From the NCBI GenBank assembly GCA_017558425.1, contig JAFYVD010000005.1:1-14664 (forward strand): a DNA stretch of 14,664 nt, given 5' to 3'. The position numbers and the translations under genes are program-made. This stretch comes from Clostridia bacterium (lineage in GTDB: Bacteria > Bacillota_A > Clostridia > RUG12999). The notes below the pieces were generated by a model, which was not told the origin of the DNA, did no database searches, and worked only from the letters and a program-made list of their open reading frames with translations. Shown in pieces: positions 13,330 through 14,664 of this stretch (its first letter is position 1; each line of letters begins with the position of its first letter).

Positions 13330-14664
13330 TTATTTTGTTATTTTAATTACACACGCATCGAAGGGTTTTATGGTATCCAAGCCACCATAATACACCTTGT
13401 CAATCTGATACCCGTCTTCAAGTTTTATATCAAGCGTTTTTTCCGTTTCGCTGTGATTAATTATCACGGCATAAAAACCGTCTTCGTCAGGATGCATGGT
13501 GGTTACAAGTTCATCATCTGCTAATTCGACAGGCAATGTTTTGCCAAACAGCATTTTGTATATCAAATGATTTTTTCCGTCAAAAGCATTGTGCTTGTCC
13601 AATAAATTGGCTTCAACGGGCGCATTCACCACAAACACACGACCCTTGCCGTATCTGTTAACCGAGATAAAGGGATTTCCTTTGTCATCAAAAGCAATAA
13701 CCTCTGCTTCCACGGCCTGGGTGATGATGTTGCGGGTTCTTGAAAACTCAATTTCCGCATCCCACACAACAGCTTTGCCTGTACTACAGCTTTCGTAGGA
13801 ATCGATAATTTTTATCCCTGCAAAACTTTCAAACTCAGAGAAAATCGCATCATCCAGCGATATATACAAATCCGCTCCGTTATAAACTTTTTCTTTAAGT
13901 TTTTCAAACTTATTTTTCGGCATTATCCGACATCCCTGCACAGAAGGCAACAGATATAATCCCGCTTCGGGAAGTTCATCATCTCCGCAGGCATAGGACA
14001 AATTCAGGCCCGCTTTTTTTGCCAGAGCATACGCCATATATCCCACGCCCCAGTTGTTTTGCTGGTCACGCGGTAAAATGCAAACGCCGTCTGTCAGTGC
14101 TTCGGGGAGCTTAAACGGAAGATTGTCAAGCCACGCCGAAATCCTTTTCATTTCTGCAAGTACAGGTTTGGGATTACGGTCATTATCAACCATCCCAAGC
14201 TCACGTTCAACCATCTGCTCGGTATAAGGGTAGCTGTCAAGTTTGGTCTGATCAAAAGCACACCACCACATTATACCTTTCAGTCCGTTTGCCCACAAGG
14301 AAAACATATTTATTCTGAAAAAGTCGGCAGCCTTTTCTTCACGGCAAACCATAGGCCCCATAGTACCTATTTCCTCTGCAATGCAGGGTTTTCCACCGAT
14401 ATCAGCATAAAATTTGGATTGAGCCGTCGCATGGATGGTTGTCCTGAACGCTGAAATACCATCTGTTTTGGTATAGTCACACCAATATGGATAAGGATGC
14501 GTGGTAAGCATATCTGTAAACATCGCCTGGTCACCGATTGTCCACTTTCCTTCAATGCTCAAACCATGCATACCCGATACCACAGGACGAGACGGGTCAG
14601 CACCACGAATCGCATTGGAAACTGCAGCCGTCCAATTGGCGGCCTCCCATCTTGTTTCAACCTC
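13330..14664 (-). CDS. Glycoside-hydrolase-like protein (TIM-barrel plus GATase-like domain), C-terminal part
   Basis: The frame stays open to the right edge, so the gene begins outside the window; 444 C-terminal residues are visible. The first ~180 look like the end of a (beta/alpha)8 glycosidase of the GH5/GH2/GH42 clan: ADPSRPVVSGMHG (22-34), THPYPYW (55-61), KPCIAEEIGTMG (92-103) with E97/E98 as candidate catalytic nucleophile, and GIMWWCAFDQ (130-139), a typical late barrel strand with Trp. From ~190 an alternating strand/helix region with GLYLLPSVQGC and NGADLYISLDDA resembles the class I amidotransferase-like domain found in GH42-type enzymes. The last ~70 residues look like a beta-sandwich (FYAVIINHSETEKTLDIKL). 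The track's nominal start at 14583 is an internal GTG, not a real start. It converges with the module B regulator. A beta-mannosidase, mannanase or galactosidase-like role is plausible; the exact family is not settled. Confidence 0.82.
   Translation of the reverse strand, partial: EVETRWEAANWTAAVSNAIRGADPSRPVVSGMHGLSIEGKWTIGDQAMFTDMLTTHPYPYWCDYTKTDGISAFRTTIHATAQSKFYADIGGKPCIAEEIGTMGPMVCREEKAADFFRINMFSLWANGLKGIMWWCAFDQTKLDSYPYTEQMVERELGMVDNDRNPKPVLAEMKRISAWLDNLPFKLPEALTDGVCILPRDQQNNWGVGYMAYALAKKAGLNLSYACGDDELPEAGLYLLPSVQGCRIMPKNKFEKLKEKVYNGADLYISLDDAIFSEFESFAGIKIIDSYESCSTGKAVVWDAEIEFSRTRNIITQAVEAEVIAFDDKGNPFISVNRYGKGRVFVVNAPVEANLLDKHNAFDGKNHLIYKMLFGKTLPVELADDELVTTMHPDEDGFYAVIINHSETEKTLDIKLEDGYQIDKVYYGGLDTIKPFDACVIKITK

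Noticed and set aside
1..14664. Mobile element, prophage, CRISPR or defence island
   Set aside because: I saw no transposase, integrase, terminal inverted repeats, repeat-spacer array or tRNA-adjacent site, and every gene belongs to a metabolic or regulatory family apart from the small Cys-rich protein.

Overview
The window looks like the chromosome of a low-GC, strictly anaerobic Gram-positive bacterium (Clostridia, probably a gut or rumen lineage). The evidence is the C-terminus of a pyruvate:ferredoxin oxidoreductase, strong AGGAGG-type ribosome-binding sites in front of nearly every gene, sigma-A promoters with 16-17 bp spacers, and a small Cys-rich protein of a type I associate with Clostridia. 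There is no transposase, integrase, phage gene, tRNA, rRNA or CRISPR array. No stretch over 300 bases lacks a gene.

Layout. (1) 1-483: the 3' end of the PFOR gene and its terminator. (2) 547-2469, plus strand: a 640-residue helical protein that resembles six-hairpin glycosidases, with its own promoter. It converges through a shared hairpin on a 58-residue Cys-rich protein (2540-2716, minus), which was found by translating the minus strand. (3) Module A, minus strand, 7226 down to 2773: a zinc-less medium-chain dehydrogenase, a Gfo/Idh/MocA oxidoreductase overlapping it by ATGA, an AbgB-like M20 amidohydrolase and a PIG3-type quinone oxidoreductase. A divergent AraC-type regulator (7328-8068, plus) sits at its head. 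(4) Module B, minus strand, 12387 down to 8069: a short-chain dehydrogenase (SDR), an NAD-dependent epimerase/dehydratase-like protein, a divergent type I 3-dehydroquinate dehydratase homologue, a beta-lactamase-fold serine hydrolase and a second SDR. These genes are separated by 1-10 bases. A second divergent AraC-type regulator (12539-13300, plus) sits at its head. (5) 13330 to the window edge, minus strand: the C-terminal 444 residues of a glycoside-hydrolase-like protein.

How the genes may work together. The architecture 'AraC regulator / divergent enzyme operon' occurs twice in tandem. Each operon has one hydrolase (amidase-like in A, esterase or beta-lactamase-like in B) plus several NAD(P)-dependent oxidoreductases. 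Module B adds a lyase of the dehydroquinase fold. No transporter and no obvious signal peptide is seen in the two operons, so the chemistry is probably cytosolic and uptake is encoded elsewhere. My best inference is a pair of inducible catabolic pathways for conjugated, polyhydroxylated small molecules (glycosides, cyclitol or quinate-like esters, or amide conjugates), flanked by glycosidase-like genes. The substrate cannot be determined from sequence. I recognise the families but not this exact gene combination, so the modules are the best candidate here for an undescribed system.
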